Part shown: positions 29,554 to 38,907 of the stretch, in pieces
Numbering within the stretch: the first letter of the stretch is position 1
How the letters are laid out: the number at the start of each line of letters is the position of its first letter
NCBI GenBank assembly: GCA_002346625.1
Contig: DEAF01000010.1
Location: forward strand, 1 to 64,000
Reading direction: 5' to 3'
DNA: 64,000 nucleotides
Origin: Gemmatimonadales bacterium UBA2989
Lineage (GTDB): Bacteria; Gemmatimonadota; Gemmatimonadetes; Longimicrobiales; Gaopeijiaceae
Notes under the pieces: generated by a model
Seen by the model: only the letters and a program-made list of their open reading frames with translations
The model's database searches: none
Told to the model about the DNA's origin: nothing
Program-made: the position numbers and the translations under genes

Positions 29554-30045
29554 TTAGTCTGCCAATTTATGATGTACAGTATTGCCTTTTATAAGATCAA
29601 CCACGTGTGACAAGATCCCCTCCAGAACTTTTAGGCCGTCCCGGACACCCCCAGGGCTTCCAGGGAGATTAGCCACAAAAGTTTTCCCTCGTGAACCAGC
29701 GAGTCCCCGTGAAAGCACGGCACTGGGAACCTCTGGAAGGCCATTTCGTCGCATAGCTTCAGCCAATCCTGGTGCTTCTTTATCAAGCACAATCCTAGTC
29801 GCCTCAGGAGTAACGTCTCTAGGTGAAAATCCAGTGCCACCAGTTGTTAGCACCACATCAACCTCTCCAGAGTCAACCCATGTCACAAGCTGAGACACGA
29901 TTTCTTGGATCTCATCGGCAACAATTATTCGATCTACAATTTCATAACTGAGTCTTACGCACCATTTTGCAATAATATCTCCACTCTTATCATCACGTTC
30001 GCCTTTGAAACAACCATCACTAACAGTCAAAATAGCTATTCTCAT
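29554..30045 (-). CDS. Molybdopterin adenylyltransferase-like protein, MogA/MoaB family
   Basis: A 163-residue MoCF-domain protein. It begins MRIAILTVSDG and carries TTGGTGFSPRDVTPEAT (about 72-88) and NLPGSPGGVRDGL (about 133-145), the molybdopterin-binding segments. MogA adenylylates molybdopterin before metal insertion; MoaB-type members have similar sequence, so the choice is open. I set the start at 30045: a longer reading from 30114 would overlap gcvT and add 23 residues unlike the family, and AAGG sits just before 30045. No other molybdenum cofactor genes are in the window. Confidence 0.88.
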   Translation of the reverse strand: MRIAILTVSDGCFKGERDDKSGDIIAKWCVRLSYEIVDRIIVADEIQEIVSQLVTWVDSGEVDVVLTTGGTGFSPRDVTPEATRIVLDKEAPGLAEAMRRNGLPEVPSAVLSRGLAGSRGKTFVANLPGSPGGVRDGLKVLEGILSHVVDLIKGNTVHHKLAD

Positions 30046-30064
30046 AACCTTGATTCCACATCGC

Positions 30065-31174
30065 TCAGCGACGTACTGACCCTCCCTTATAGAAAGGCAA
30101 GCTCTGCACAACACCCGAAATCACTTTATTCCTCACCCGGATTCCAAGATTAGTACCCGGTATAGATAAATTGCTAGGCACATAACCCATTGCAATGCCA
30201 TAACCTAAAGTAGGGCTTAAAGTACCACTCGTGAGTTTTCCAACTTCTTCATTATTGTGCACAATAGGATATCCAGGACGTGGAAAGCCACGTTCTGTGA
30301 GTTTTATCCCTACCAGCTGACAGGACACACCATCTTTAGTCTGTCTGACAAGAACATCCCGGCCTAAAAAATCTTTTTTGTCCAGCTTAACTAACCAACC
30401 TAAACAGGACTCTAGTGGAGTGTGATCAGTATCCAGATCATTACCATAGAGGGCGAACCCCATCTCTAGACGTAGAGAGTCACGAGCCCCGAGACCAGCA
30501 GGTCGGATACCTATATTTTCCCCAACTTCTAAGAGCTTATTCCACATTGCAACAGCATCGCTTGACGCTACATATATTTCAAACCCATCTTCACCAGTGT
30601 ATCCAGTACGACTAATGATTACTGAATGACCTCCGACATATCCTTCAATGAAACGATAGTACCTTAGTTCATCAATTCTTACATCTGTTAATGAGACAAT
30701 GATTTCATGAGATCTAGGACCTTGGAGTGCAATAAGAGCAATATCCTCAGATTGATCTTCAAGCTTCAATTCCAAGCCATCAGCATTACGATTCAGCCAA
30801 TCCCAATCCTCATATCTACGCGAAGCATTTACAACAAGCATGTATTGATCTCTCATACGATATATGAGGAAGTCATCGATAATCCCGCCATTCTCAAGGC
30901 AAAGTGCGGTATATTGGCATTGGCCTACCTCTAGGTTTGACGCATCGTTAACACTAACCTTTTGTATAAAATCCAAAGCTTGAGGACCCCAAGCCTTAAA
31001 TTCTCCCATATGTGATGCATCAAATAGTCCGGCTGCCATGCGCACAGCTTCATGCTCAACTATGATCCCGTCCTTATAGTGAACAGGCATCTCGTATCCT
31101 GCAAAAGGAACCATCTTACCACCAAGTGCAATGTGCTCATGGTACAGTGGCGTCCGCTTCAGAGTATCTTCCAT
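30065..31174 (-). CDS. gcvT: Aminomethyltransferase, glycine cleavage system T protein
   Basis: A 369-residue GcvT, normal length. Visible family segments are FAGYEMPVHY (about 24-33), the folate-binding HMGEF region, GPRSHEI, SRTGYTGEDGFEIY (about 195-208) and the C-terminal GKLTSGTLSPTLGYGIAMGY. It transfers the methylene group from the aminomethyl-lipoyl H protein to tetrahydrofolate. gcvH and gcvP are not in the window. The 199-base leader contains an intrinsic terminator and a structured element, suggesting attenuation control. Confidence 0.95.
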   Translation of the reverse strand: MEDTLKRTPLYHEHIALGGKMVPFAGYEMPVHYKDGIIVEHEAVRMAAGLFDASHMGEFKAWGPQALDFIQKVSVNDASNLEVGQCQYTALCLENGGIIDDFLIYRMRDQYMLVVNASRRYEDWDWLNRNADGLELKLEDQSEDIALIALQGPRSHEIIVSLTDVRIDELRYYRFIEGYVGGHSVIISRTGYTGEDGFEIYVASSDAVAMWNKLLEVGENIGIRPAGLGARDSLRLEMGFALYGNDLDTDHTPLESCLGWLVKLDKKDFLGRDVLVRQTKDGVSCQLVGIKLTERGFPRPGYPIVHNNEEVGKLTSGTLSPTLGYGIAMGYVPSNLSIPGTNLGIRVRNKVISGVVQSLPFYKGGSVRR

Positions 31175-31256
31175 TTTAACTAGGATCCGAATTTCTGAAA
31201 TCGTTAAATCGTTAATATGAGACTACGAATAACCTGTTAGAATAATTAATTATTAG

Positions 31257-31287
31257 AAAAAATAAGGTATCACAAGGAATATACCCT
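31257..31287 (-). terminator. Intrinsic terminator between xerC and gcvT
   Basis: On the minus strand a 7-bp stem (AGGGUAU with AUACCUU, one G-U pair; 31281-31287 and 31264-31270) with a 10-base loop is followed by AUUUUUUCU (six U at 31257-31262). It sits 87 bases before gcvT and downstream of xerC, so it either ends the upstream operon or acts as a gcvT attenuator. Confidence 0.55.
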
Positions 31288-31288
31288 G

Positions 31289-31329
31289 GGTAGAGTTTCC
31301 AGCCATTATGGCAGTCTAGCACAACTACC
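31289..31329 (-). ncRNA. Unidentified structured leader element upstream of gcvT
   Basis: On the minus strand GGTAG (31325-31329) can pair with CTACC (31289-31293), enclosing a perfect GCCA-TAA-TGGC hairpin (31302-31312) flanked by unpaired TTGTGCTAGACT and TGGAAACT. It lies directly before a terminator and gcvT. It does not match the glycine, tetrahydrofolate or other riboswitch cores I can recall. An alternative CTGG/CCAG pairing also exists. Confidence 0.3.
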
Positions 31330-31373
31330 TAGAAAAATAAAATCAATCCAATATAGTTTTTAACAACAAACAA

Positions 31374-32312
31374 TTAGGATCGTGGATGAGCTTCACGATA
31401 TACCTTAAGAAGCCTTTCCTTGGAAGTGTGAGTGTACAATTGAGTGGTGGACAAAGATTCGTGGCCAAGTAACTCTTTTACAGCCATCAAATCAGCTCCA
31501 GCATCTAAAAGATGAGTGGCAAAACTGTGACGGATTGAGTGTACACTCAATCCATCTCCAATAGCTGCATCGTTCAGAAGACTCCTTACAACCTTCTGGA
31601 TAGATCGTCTTGAGAGCCTCTGACCCTTGGGATTAAGAAAGAGAGCTTCCTCATATAGGGATCTGGATTTCTCGGCAACCTCTTTACGAAAAGGAAAGTA
31701 CCGATCCAAAGCTCGATCCGCCGCACTCGTTAGAGGAATAATACGTTCCTTTTTCCCTTTGCCCATAACTTTGAGTTGGTTCCTTGAAGAGTCGACATCG
31801 AGGACATTCAAACCATGGATTTCTGCTAACCTTATACCACTTCCATATAGGAGTTCAAGGATTGCTAGATTCCTTGTACCATGATGTGTTTGTTCGGCCG
31901 CTTTTTTCTCTGCCACTGTAAAAACAGGCATTAAATCAGATTTGCTGACGTGTCCAGGAAGTTTCTTGTCAAGTTTAGGAGTATGAAGAGTTCGGGTAGG
32001 ATCCACACTAATCTGCTCTTCAAGATTAAGAAAGCGATAGAAAGTTCTTACAGCAGAAAGTTTTCTTGCCACTGTACGCCTTCCAAGACCCTTGCGTCCA
32101 CACCATCCCATAAAACCACGCAAATCTAGGCGGTCTATCCCAGACCAATGCCATTTACGTCCACCAATATGTTCGTCCAAAAATGTAATAAGATCGGTAA
32201 TATCTTTTTGATAGGATATCACAGTACGTGGAGAGAGATTACGTTCGTGCTCAAGATAGCGGAGGAATTTCATGACGTTTTGATCCATCTTAGCACTCAA
32301 ATGTCTTATCAC
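31374..32312 (-). CDS. xerC: Tyrosine recombinase XerC/XerD
   Basis: A 312-residue tyrosine recombinase with an N-terminal SAM-like core-binding domain (about 9-100) and a catalytic domain containing the first Arg in LLYGSGIRLAEI, the HSIRHSFATHLL box and the tyrosine of STTQLYTH near 297. It resolves chromosome dimers at dif. Its position after trmFO and topA is a housekeeping arrangement, and no phage genes are near, so it is not an integrase. The start used is a GTG overlapping the trmFO stop (GTGA); an ATG at 32288 is a plausible alternative. XerC versus XerD cannot be settled here. Confidence 0.9.
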   Translation of the reverse strand: MIRHLSAKMDQNVMKFLRYLEHERNLSPRTVISYQKDITDLITFLDEHIGGRKWHWSGIDRLDLRGFMGWCGRKGLGRRTVARKLSAVRTFYRFLNLEEQISVDPTRTLHTPKLDKKLPGHVSKSDLMPVFTVAEKKAAEQTHHGTRNLAILELLYGSGIRLAEIHGLNVLDVDSSRNQLKVMGKGKKERIIPLTSAADRALDRYFPFRKEVAEKSRSLYEEALFLNPKGQRLSRRSIQKVVRSLLNDAAIGDGLSVHSIRHSFATHLLDAGADLMAVKELLGHESLSTTQLYTHTSKERLLKVYREAHPRS

Positions 32313-33655
32313 CCTATGGACATTTCAATAGAAGAATATGATCGGCCCGCTATACCGTTAGACTTCATCCAATTTTCAAAATCCAAAGTAGCTCTCTCAG
32401 CTAACATCTCCCGCTTCTGATTCTTGTTTTTTACAGGCTTGTCCAGAGGATCGACCAATCCCCAATTAGAGTTCATAGGCTGAAAACTTGAAGGGTCACT
32501 ATCTCTAAGGTATCTATACAAACCCCCTATCATAGTTGTAGGGGGAGGAATTACATCTTTTTTACCCGAAAGCAACCTAGTGATATTGATACCTGCTAGT
32601 ATACCACTTGCAGCAGACTCTGTATAACCTTCTACTCCCGTGAGTTGCCCAGCAAATATAAGGTTCGGATATTCTTTTAAAGAACCATAAGGAGTCAGAC
32701 AGCTGGGAAAGTTAAGATAAGAATTGCGGTGGATTGATCCCCACCTTAGAAATTCGCAATTGGCAAGTCCAGGAATAAGCCTAAATACCTTTTTCTGCTC
32801 TCCAATGCGGAGCCTGGTCTGAAAGCCAACTAAATTCCACATCTGTCCAGCTCGGTCTTCACGTCGCAACTGAACTACAGCGTAAGGACGCTTTCCACTA
32901 CGAGGATCAACGATCCCGATAGGTTTCATAGGACCAAAGCGAAGTGTGTCTTTACCCCTAGATGCCATAACCTCGACAGGCAAACAACCTTCAAAATAAG
33001 GAACCGCATCCCAATCGTGACTCTCACTCACATCTGCTCCGACTAGAGATTCGACAAACTCTAAATAATCCTCTTTAGACATGGGACAGTTGAGATAATC
33101 ATTGTCTTCTTCAAAACGACCTCCCTTAAAAACAACTTTACTGTCCAGAGAATCATGATGAATTATCGGTGCGATAGCATCGTAAAAAAATAGGCCTTGG
33201 TCACCTAAGGCCTTCCGAATATCATCGCTCAGTGAATCAGAAGTTAGAGGGCCAGTAGCAACTACGGCGGGTTCTTCCGGTAATTTAGTAAACTCTTTAC
33301 GAATAACTTCTATTTTGTTGTGTGAGGTGACCAACTTGGTCATGTTTTGTGCAAAAAGATTCCTATCAACAGCCAAAGCAGAACCCGCAGGTACACTTGT
33401 CGCATCAGCCGAATCGAGAAGCACGGAACCAAGTGCACGCATCTCTCTTTTAAGTTGTCCGTGTGCGTTAGTGGGATTTTTGCTTTTAAAAGAATTAGTA
33501 CAAACGAGTTCGCCAAGATTATCACTCTTGTGAGCTTCTGTTTTCCGTAACGGCCTCATTTCGCACAATGTGACAAAATATCCACGGCTTGCGATCTGTA
33601 AGGCGGCTTCACAGCCAGCAAGCCCACCCCCTACTACAATGACTCGATCCTTCAC
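32309..33655 (-). CDS. trmFO: Methylenetetrahydrofolate--tRNA-(uracil-5-)-methyltransferase TrmFO
   Basis: A 448-residue flavoprotein that makes ribothymidine at tRNA position 54 using methylenetetrahydrofolate. It has the FAD-binding VVGGGLAGCEAALQIA at the N-terminus, LCEMRP, CTNSFKSKN with the conserved cysteine near 53, and the C-terminal FAGQLTGVEGYTESAASG segment. It lies between topA (30-base gap) and xerC (overlap), a common arrangement in several phyla. Together with GcvT it ties this region to one-carbon folate metabolism. Confidence 0.97.
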   Translation of the reverse strand: MKDRVIVVGGGLAGCEAALQIASRGYFVTLCEMRPLRKTEAHKSDNLGELVCTNSFKSKNPTNAHGQLKREMRALGSVLLDSADATSVPAGSALAVDRNLFAQNMTKLVTSHNKIEVIRKEFTKLPEEPAVVATGPLTSDSLSDDIRKALGDQGLFFYDAIAPIIHHDSLDSKVVFKGGRFEEDNDYLNCPMSKEDYLEFVESLVGADVSESHDWDAVPYFEGCLPVEVMASRGKDTLRFGPMKPIGIVDPRSGKRPYAVVQLRREDRAGQMWNLVGFQTRLRIGEQKKVFRLIPGLANCEFLRWGSIHRNSYLNFPSCLTPYGSLKEYPNLIFAGQLTGVEGYTESAASGILAGINITRLLSGKKDVIPPPTTMIGGLYRYLRDSDPSSFQPMNSNWGLVDPLDKPVKNKNQKREMLAERATLDFENWMKSNGIAGRSYSSIEMSIG

Positions 33656-33685
33656 AATTCCTATACGATCCCGTTTAAAAAACAG

Positions 33686-36178
33686 TTAATTCTTACGACG
33701 CCTGCGACTACCGGACTTCTTTCTAATAGCTGCCTGAATAAGAAGTTCAACGGCCTCATCTATGGTTAAATCTTCAGGCTCTTTGCCTTTCCCTAGGCTA
33801 GCATTCACCTCTCCGTCAGTAACATAAGGACCATAACGACCAGAAATAACCTCCAGAACAGCGCCTGATTCAGGATGTATACCAAGCTCTTTAAGTACAG
33901 ATCTTCCAGGTTTCTTCTGATTTAAGAGTTGAACAGCTTCTTCGATATCTACTGTGAACACATGATCTTCCTTGGAAAGACTTGCAAATTTCTTTCCTCG
34001 ACGTACAAAGGGTCCATATCTCCCGATTCCGGCCACAACCTCTTCGCCGGAAACGGGATCTATACCTAAAGAACGAGGCAAGGAAAGCAGACGAAGAGCT
34101 TCATCAAGTTCTACATCTTCAATATTTTTATCTTTAGCAAGGCTAACTCTTTTAGGTTTTTCGCTATCTTTACCATCACCAAGTTGAACATATGGACCGT
34201 AAGGTCCTACCTTAACAAGTATGGGCATCCCCGTATCCTTGCCGCTATCCAAAACAATTTCCTCTGCAGGCCCATCCAGTGGACGAGTACCTGTACAATC
34301 AGGATACCCTGAACATCCTAGGAAACGACCAAAACGGTTCCAGCGAACTTGCATGGGACGTCCACAAACATCACAAGTCTCCCCTACTACTGCGAGAATC
34401 TCTTTGACTATTTCCTCAGTACGAGATTTGCCCTGTTCAAGTTGGATTTGAAAAGGTGGATAGAATTTACCAAGCAAGGCTTGCCACTGGAGATCCCCCT
34501 CTTCCACTCTGTCCAGTTCATTTTCCATTTTGCTTGTAAAATCCACATCAAAGATATTTGGGAAAACCCTACTAAGAAGCTGGGAAACCGTGTCTCCTAG
34601 GGGAGTTGGACAAAAGCGTTTTGCTTCCAAGTCTACATATCCACGATCCTGAATAGTGGAGATTATCTGGGCGTATGTAGATGGTCGACCAACTCCTAAT
34701 TTCTCTAATTCACGTACGAGTGAAGCCTCGCTAAATCGAGGCGGAGGTTGAGTGAAGTGTTGTTTAGGATTGATTGCTTCAAGAGCAGCTTGATCACCTA
34801 TATTCAGATCCGGTAGCGGATCCAGATCATCTAGACGACGATGTTCTCCATCCTCTGTAGCTTCAAGATATAGACGTGTGAATCCTTGAAACTTTACTAT
34901 AGATCCAGTAGACCTAAAAATATATTCTCGCCCACTAGCTCCTTTTAGATGAAAATCTACAGTAGTCGTATCATGAATAGCAGACGACATTTGGCTCGCC
35001 ACAAAACGAAGCCAGATTAGATCATACAGACGAGCCTCATCATGCCCTAAGAAAGATTTTATATCATTTGGATGTTCAGCCACATCAGTAGGACGAACCG
35101 CTTCATGAGCTTCCTGTGCACTTTTCTGCCGCTTCCCTGGCCATCGCCTTGGTTTATCAGGAAGATATTCATCACCTATATTTTCCTGAACCCATGTGCG
35201 AGCTTGATTAATAGCTTCGTCAGACACTCTCGTGGAGTCAGTCCTGATATATGTGATTAGGCCCACGGGGCCACGTTTTCCCAGTTCTACTCCCTCAAAA
35301 AGTCTCTGGGCAATAGTCATAGTTCGTCTTGCAGAGAAACCAAACCTCTTAGCGGCTTCCTGTTGGAGCGTAGACGTAGTAAAGGGTGGGGTTGGATTCT
35401 TCCTACGCTCTCTTCTCTTAACATGAGTTACACGAAAATCAAGTTTTTTGACTTCCCTAACTACTTCTCCTGCCAATTCTTCGTTACCCAGGGTAAAAGA
35501 ACTGCCATCTATCTTGTGCAACTTTGCCTCGTAGGATCGACCGTCTGCTACCTGGGTAGAATCATCCATTTCGTGGAGAACAGCTGTGACAGACCAATAC
35601 TCTGTAGAATCAAAAGCTTGGATTTCACCTTCACGTTCACAGATAAGCCTCAGAGCGACTGTCTGGACACGCCCGGCCGAAAGTCCTGGACGAATTGGTT
35701 TCCACAAGAAAGGGCTGACTTGATAGCCTACCAATCGATCCAAAATCCGACGAGCCTGTTGTGCTTCCACCTTATGCATATCCAACTGCCCTGGATTTTC
35801 TAAAGCTTGTTGCACAGATTTTTTAGTGATTTCCCAGAAATTTACCCTTTGAAATCGTCCTTCGTTTTCCTCTATGCCGAGTTGATGTGCCACATGGTAA
35901 GCGATAGCCTCCCCTTCCCGGTCCGGATCAGTTGCAAGTATGATATTACTCGCTTTCTTAGCCTTTCCCTTTAACTCCTTTATAATCTTACCTTTACCCT
36001 GGATTGTGACGTATTTCGGTTCAAAACCATCATCTACATCCACACCCAATTCTTTCTTTGGAAGATCACGCACATGGCCCACTGAAGCGGCAACGTCATA
36101 GTCACTCCCCAGATAACTACTAATAGTTCTTGCCTTTGCAGGAGATTCCACTATGACTAAGTCTTTAGCTTTGAGCAT
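33686..36178 (-). CDS. topA: DNA topoisomerase I
   Basis: An 830-residue type IA topoisomerase. The TOPRIM domain starts with LVIVESPAKARTI and has the acidic DPDREGEAI motif; the active-site tyrosine is in GLITYIRTDSTR (about residue 310). One four-cysteine zinc finger (CDVCGRPMQ ... GCSGYPDC) lies near 610-640, followed by three or so topoisomerase C-terminal repeats, each with a GRYGPFV- or GPYGPYV-type motif, and a basic tail rich in Arg and Lys. It relaxes negative supercoils. It is nine bases after the aroK stop. Confidence 0.97.
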   Translation of the reverse strand: MLKAKDLVIVESPAKARTISSYLGSDYDVAASVGHVRDLPKKELGVDVDDGFEPKYVTIQGKGKIIKELKGKAKKASNIILATDPDREGEAIAYHVAHQLGIEENEGRFQRVNFWEITKKSVQQALENPGQLDMHKVEAQQARRILDRLVGYQVSPFLWKPIRPGLSAGRVQTVALRLICEREGEIQAFDSTEYWSVTAVLHEMDDSTQVADGRSYEAKLHKIDGSSFTLGNEELAGEVVREVKKLDFRVTHVKRRERRKNPTPPFTTSTLQQEAAKRFGFSARRTMTIAQRLFEGVELGKRGPVGLITYIRTDSTRVSDEAINQARTWVQENIGDEYLPDKPRRWPGKRQKSAQEAHEAVRPTDVAEHPNDIKSFLGHDEARLYDLIWLRFVASQMSSAIHDTTTVDFHLKGASGREYIFRSTGSIVKFQGFTRLYLEATEDGEHRRLDDLDPLPDLNIGDQAALEAINPKQHFTQPPPRFSEASLVRELEKLGVGRPSTYAQIISTIQDRGYVDLEAKRFCPTPLGDTVSQLLSRVFPNIFDVDFTSKMENELDRVEEGDLQWQALLGKFYPPFQIQLEQGKSRTEEIVKEILAVVGETCDVCGRPMQVRWNRFGRFLGCSGYPDCTGTRPLDGPAEEIVLDSGKDTGMPILVKVGPYGPYVQLGDGKDSEKPKRVSLAKDKNIEDVELDEALRLLSLPRSLGIDPVSGEEVVAGIGRYGPFVRRGKKFASLSKEDHVFTVDIEEAVQLLNQKKPGRSVLKELGIHPESGAVLEVISGRYGPYVTDGEVNASLGKGKEPEDLTIDEAVELLIQAAIRKKSGSRRRRKN

Positions 36179-36187
36179 TATAACAAT

Positions 36188-36727
36188 CTATTCTTGATCT
36201 TTTTGATCTATAACGATATTCATGATTTTCGTAGCTAAGTTAGAAGTATAGCAATTATCTGAGTTTAGGGTTATTTGTGCTCTTCCGTATAGGTCTTCAC
36301 GTTGTTCTAGTAACTTTATAGCACTACCTAAAGGATCTTCACCTTCCAGCATAGGACGAGTCGGCCCTCCGCTAGATGCACGTTTAACTGCAACCTCAGG
36401 TGATACTCGCAACCAAATACTGAGGGTGCCATCAGGTACACACTCCCAGTTTCCTGGTCTCGATGGCCAACCACCCCCACTGGATAAAACAACCTGTTCT
36501 TCTTGGAACAACTCCAGGGCCAAATCTGACTCGAGTTTTCTAAAGTGCTCTTCGCCATCTCGACAGAATATCTCTGAGATCGTCACCCCGGTCCTGTCCT
36601 CTATAATAGAATCGAAATCGTGAAACTTCCATTCCAGTAAATTTGCTAATTCTTGTCCTACACTAGTTTTTCCGCTAGCCATAAATCCAACAATTAAAAT
36701 GCGGCGAATAGGATCAACGGCTACCAT
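36188..36727 (-). CDS. aroK: Shikimate kinase
   Basis: A 179-residue kinase that phosphorylates shikimate. The P-loop GFMASGKTSVG lies near 14-24, the DFDS shikimate-binding acidic motif near 37-40, FRKLESD near 62-68 and the GGGWPSR substrate loop near 83-89. I set the start at the ATG at 36727, which overlaps the aroC 3' end by 14 bases; a GTG at 36739 would add four residues. It is co-directional with aroC, so two shikimate-pathway steps are co-expressed. Confidence 0.93.
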   Translation of the reverse strand: MVAVDPIRRILIVGFMASGKTSVGQELANLLEWKFHDFDSIIEDRTGVTISEIFCRDGEEHFRKLESDLALELFQEEQVVLSSGGGWPSRPGNWECVPDGTLSIWLRVSPEVAVKRASSGGPTRPMLEGEDPLGSAIKLLEQREDLYGRAQITLNSDNCYTSNLATKIMNIVIDQKDQE

Positions 36728-37922
36728 ACCCACGCTCACTTAGATATGTAACGTAGGAATCGAAGTTGCGACGAAGCTCACTCATGGAGTCTCCTCCAAA
36801 TTTCTCGAGAAACGCTTCCGTAATAACAATGGCAACCATGGCTTCGCCCACTACAGCTGCAGCAGGAACCGCACACACATCACTTCTTTCAACAGCTGCA
36901 TCCGCAACAGATCCATCACGCATATCCACACTGGGCAAGCGTTTACGTAATGTGGAGATAGGCTTCATCGCTGCTCGTACAACTAGCTGTTCTCCTGTCG
37001 TCACGCCCCCCTCTAAACCTCCAGCTCTATTGGATGTGCGTCCGATACCACCAGATCTACTAGCTTCCTCTCTGGCAACTATTGGATCATGTACTTGTGA
37101 GCCTGGATACCGTGTCCCTTCAAAACCCATCCCAATCTCCACCCCCTTGATGGCATGTATAGACATTACTGAGCCGGCTAAACGACCATCGAGCTTAGCA
37201 TCGTAGGACACATAGCTACCTAAACCAACTGGAAGTCCCTGAACAACAACCTCAAATATTCCTCCGAGTGTGTCTCCATCCTCTTTAGCCTGATCAATAG
37301 TTTCCATCATTTTAATCGCAGCATCGTTATCTAATGTGCGTAGTGGAGAATCATCCACAGCTTTGTTAATATCTTCAGGGAATTCGGAAGGAGCTTGGGC
37401 ATTCACTGATCCTATAGATGTAACATGGCTCCCGATACTTACACCAAATTGTGACAAAAGAGTTTTACAAACAGCGCCACAAGCTACTCTGGCAGCGGTT
37501 TCACGAGCACTAGCACGCTCAAGGATATCACGTGTATCACGACGATCATACTTAAGCAGACCTACTAGGTCAGCATGCCCAGGCCTCGGTAAATAAAGAG
37601 CCTTCAGAGCTTTAGGATTACCATCAGGATCAGGTGGTAACGGAGACATCGCCTCTTGCCAATTTTCCCAATCCCGATTCCAGATGATCATGGAAATCGG
37701 AGATCCAATAGTTTCCCCTAAGCGTACCCCCGAAATAAGTTCAGCTTGATCTGATTCTATCTGCATACGACGTCCACGTCCGTACCCGCCTTGACGTCGC
37801 TTAAGCTCAGGGTCCACATCTCGCTTCATTTCTAGAGGTAACCCTGCAGGAATCCCTTCCAGAATCGTAGTGAGTCCACGACCATGCGACTCTCCTGAAG
37901 TACGGAATGAAAAAGATTTCAT
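36714..37922 (-). CDS. aroC: Chorismate synthase
   Basis: A 402-residue chorismate synthase, slightly longer than E. coli AroC. Motifs seen are FRTSGESHGRGL at the N-terminus, RRQGGYGRGRRM (about 44-55), RPGHADL (about 115-121), RASARETAARV near 138-148 and the SNRAGGLEGGVTTGE segment. It needs reduced FMN to convert EPSP to chorismate. A CAGGAG ribosome binding site precedes the start, and an inverted repeat (37945-37970) lies just upstream of that. Confidence 0.97.
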   Translation of the reverse strand: MKSFSFRTSGESHGRGLTTILEGIPAGLPLEMKRDVDPELKRRQGGYGRGRRMQIESDQAELISGVRLGETIGSPISMIIWNRDWENWQEAMSPLPPDPDGNPKALKALYLPRPGHADLVGLLKYDRRDTRDILERASARETAARVACGAVCKTLLSQFGVSIGSHVTSIGSVNAQAPSEFPEDINKAVDDSPLRTLDNDAAIKMMETIDQAKEDGDTLGGIFEVVVQGLPVGLGSYVSYDAKLDGRLAGSVMSIHAIKGVEIGMGFEGTRYPGSQVHDPIVAREEASRSGGIGRTSNRAGGLEGGVTTGEQLVVRAAMKPISTLRKRLPSVDMRDGSVADAAVERSDVCAVPAAAVVGEAMVAIVITEAFLEKFGGDSMSELRRNFDSYVTYLSERGYGSR

Positions 37923-37944
37923 ATGATTGGCTCCTGAGCATTAT

Positions 37945-37970
37945 CTATCCTGGGACAAACCCCAGGATAG
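37945..37970. repeat. 10-bp inverted repeat just upstream of aroC
   Basis: CTATCCTGGG (37945-37954), six-base loop, CCCAGGATAG (37961-37970), a perfect hairpin 23 bases before the aroC start codon and eight bases upstream of its ribosome binding site on the minus strand. There is no U-run, so it may end the upstream gene by a weak mechanism or act in the aroC leader. Confidence 0.5.
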
Positions 37971-38078
37971 TTTGGAACGATAAACGGAACCCCCCCTAGA
38001 AGTCTACCCACAAGGTTTCCTGATCCGAGAGAAAACAATTATTACTACACAGACAAATTTTATCTTAATACATCAAGA

Positions 38079-38894
38079 TTATGGTATCCTGCTTTCCCAA
38101 GGTTGGATCTGGGGAGGACTCCAGGGCTCCAATTGGGAGCCTATAAGGTTGGATCGTAAGATATGGTAGATAGCCGCTAAACCATCCTTCCATGTGATCT
38201 TCTTTCCTTCAGCATAAGACCTGCCGTTATAGCTGATAGGCATCTCATATATCCTAGCCTTAGCCTTAGCAAGAAGAGCTGTAACTTCAGGCTCGAATCC
38301 AAATCGTTTCGCACTCAAAGGCAAGGACTTCAGTAAATCTGCATGAACAATCTTATAGCACGTTTCCATATCCGTAAGATTTAGATCGGTGAATATGTTA
38401 CTAAGTAGGGTTAGAAAACGATTGCCTATCATATGCCAAAAAAATAAGACCCTATGAGGCCCTCCCAGAAAACGTGATCCGTAAACAGCATCGGCCTTAC
38501 CTGATAGAATAGGCTCTATAAGCATGGGAAGTTCAAAAGGATCGTATTCTAGATCCGCATCCTGGATGGCTATTATGTCACCTGTGGCAGCTTCAAATCC
38601 AGCCCTCAAAGCAGCACCCTTGCCTTGATTAACTTCCTGAAACAACAAAACATTTATAACACCCTCTAACTTGAGATTATTGAGCAGATCACAAGTGCCG
38701 TCTGTAGAACCATCATCTATAACGACGATTTCGATATCTAAAGGAACCTTGTGAACACGCCGGATAATTTTATCTACAGTGTTGATTTCGTTGTATACGG
38801 GAATGATGACTGAAAGCTTTACATATTCCCAGACAAGATCAGAGTGTTCTTCGGATTTAATATCAAAAGATCTTAGTGCATTCATAGCATTCAT
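38079..38894 (-). CDS. Family 2 glycosyltransferase, dolichol-phosphate mannosyltransferase-like
   Basis: A 271-residue GT-A glycosyltransferase. SVIIPVYNEINTV starts the nucleotide-binding fold near residue 30, IVVIDDGSTDGT and IIAIQDADLEYDP carry the sugar-nucleotide and metal aspartates, and MSYNGRSYAEGKKI matches the DPM1/GtrB group that charges polyprenyl phosphate with a sugar. It lacks C-terminal membrane helices, so it is a soluble or peripheral member. Its product may feed envelope glycans; partners are not in the window. Confidence 0.85.
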   Translation of the reverse strand: MNAMNALRSFDIKSEEHSDLVWEYVKLSVIIPVYNEINTVDKIIRRVHKVPLDIEIVVIDDGSTDGTCDLLNNLKLEGVINVLLFQEVNQGKGAALRAGFEAATGDIIAIQDADLEYDPFELPMLIEPILSGKADAVYGSRFLGGPHRVLFFWHMIGNRFLTLLSNIFTDLNLTDMETCYKIVHADLLKSLPLSAKRFGFEPEVTALLAKAKARIYEMPISYNGRSYAEGKKITWKDGLAAIYHILRSNLIGSQLEPWSPPQIQPWESRIP

Positions 38895-38907
38895 CCGAAA
38901 ATATGAG

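Noticed and set aside
31175..31373. Glycine riboswitch upstream of gcvT
   Set aside because: The conserved CCGAAGG-type core and GGAGAG segment are absent, so only an unidentified structure was reported.
31374..32312. Phage or integron integrase
   Set aside because: Length, neighbours (trmFO, topA) and sequence fit the housekeeping XerC/XerD; there are no attachment-site repeats or phage genes.
36766..37206. Open frame of 146 codons antisense to aroC
   Set aside because: Shadow of the conserved chorismate synthase frame.
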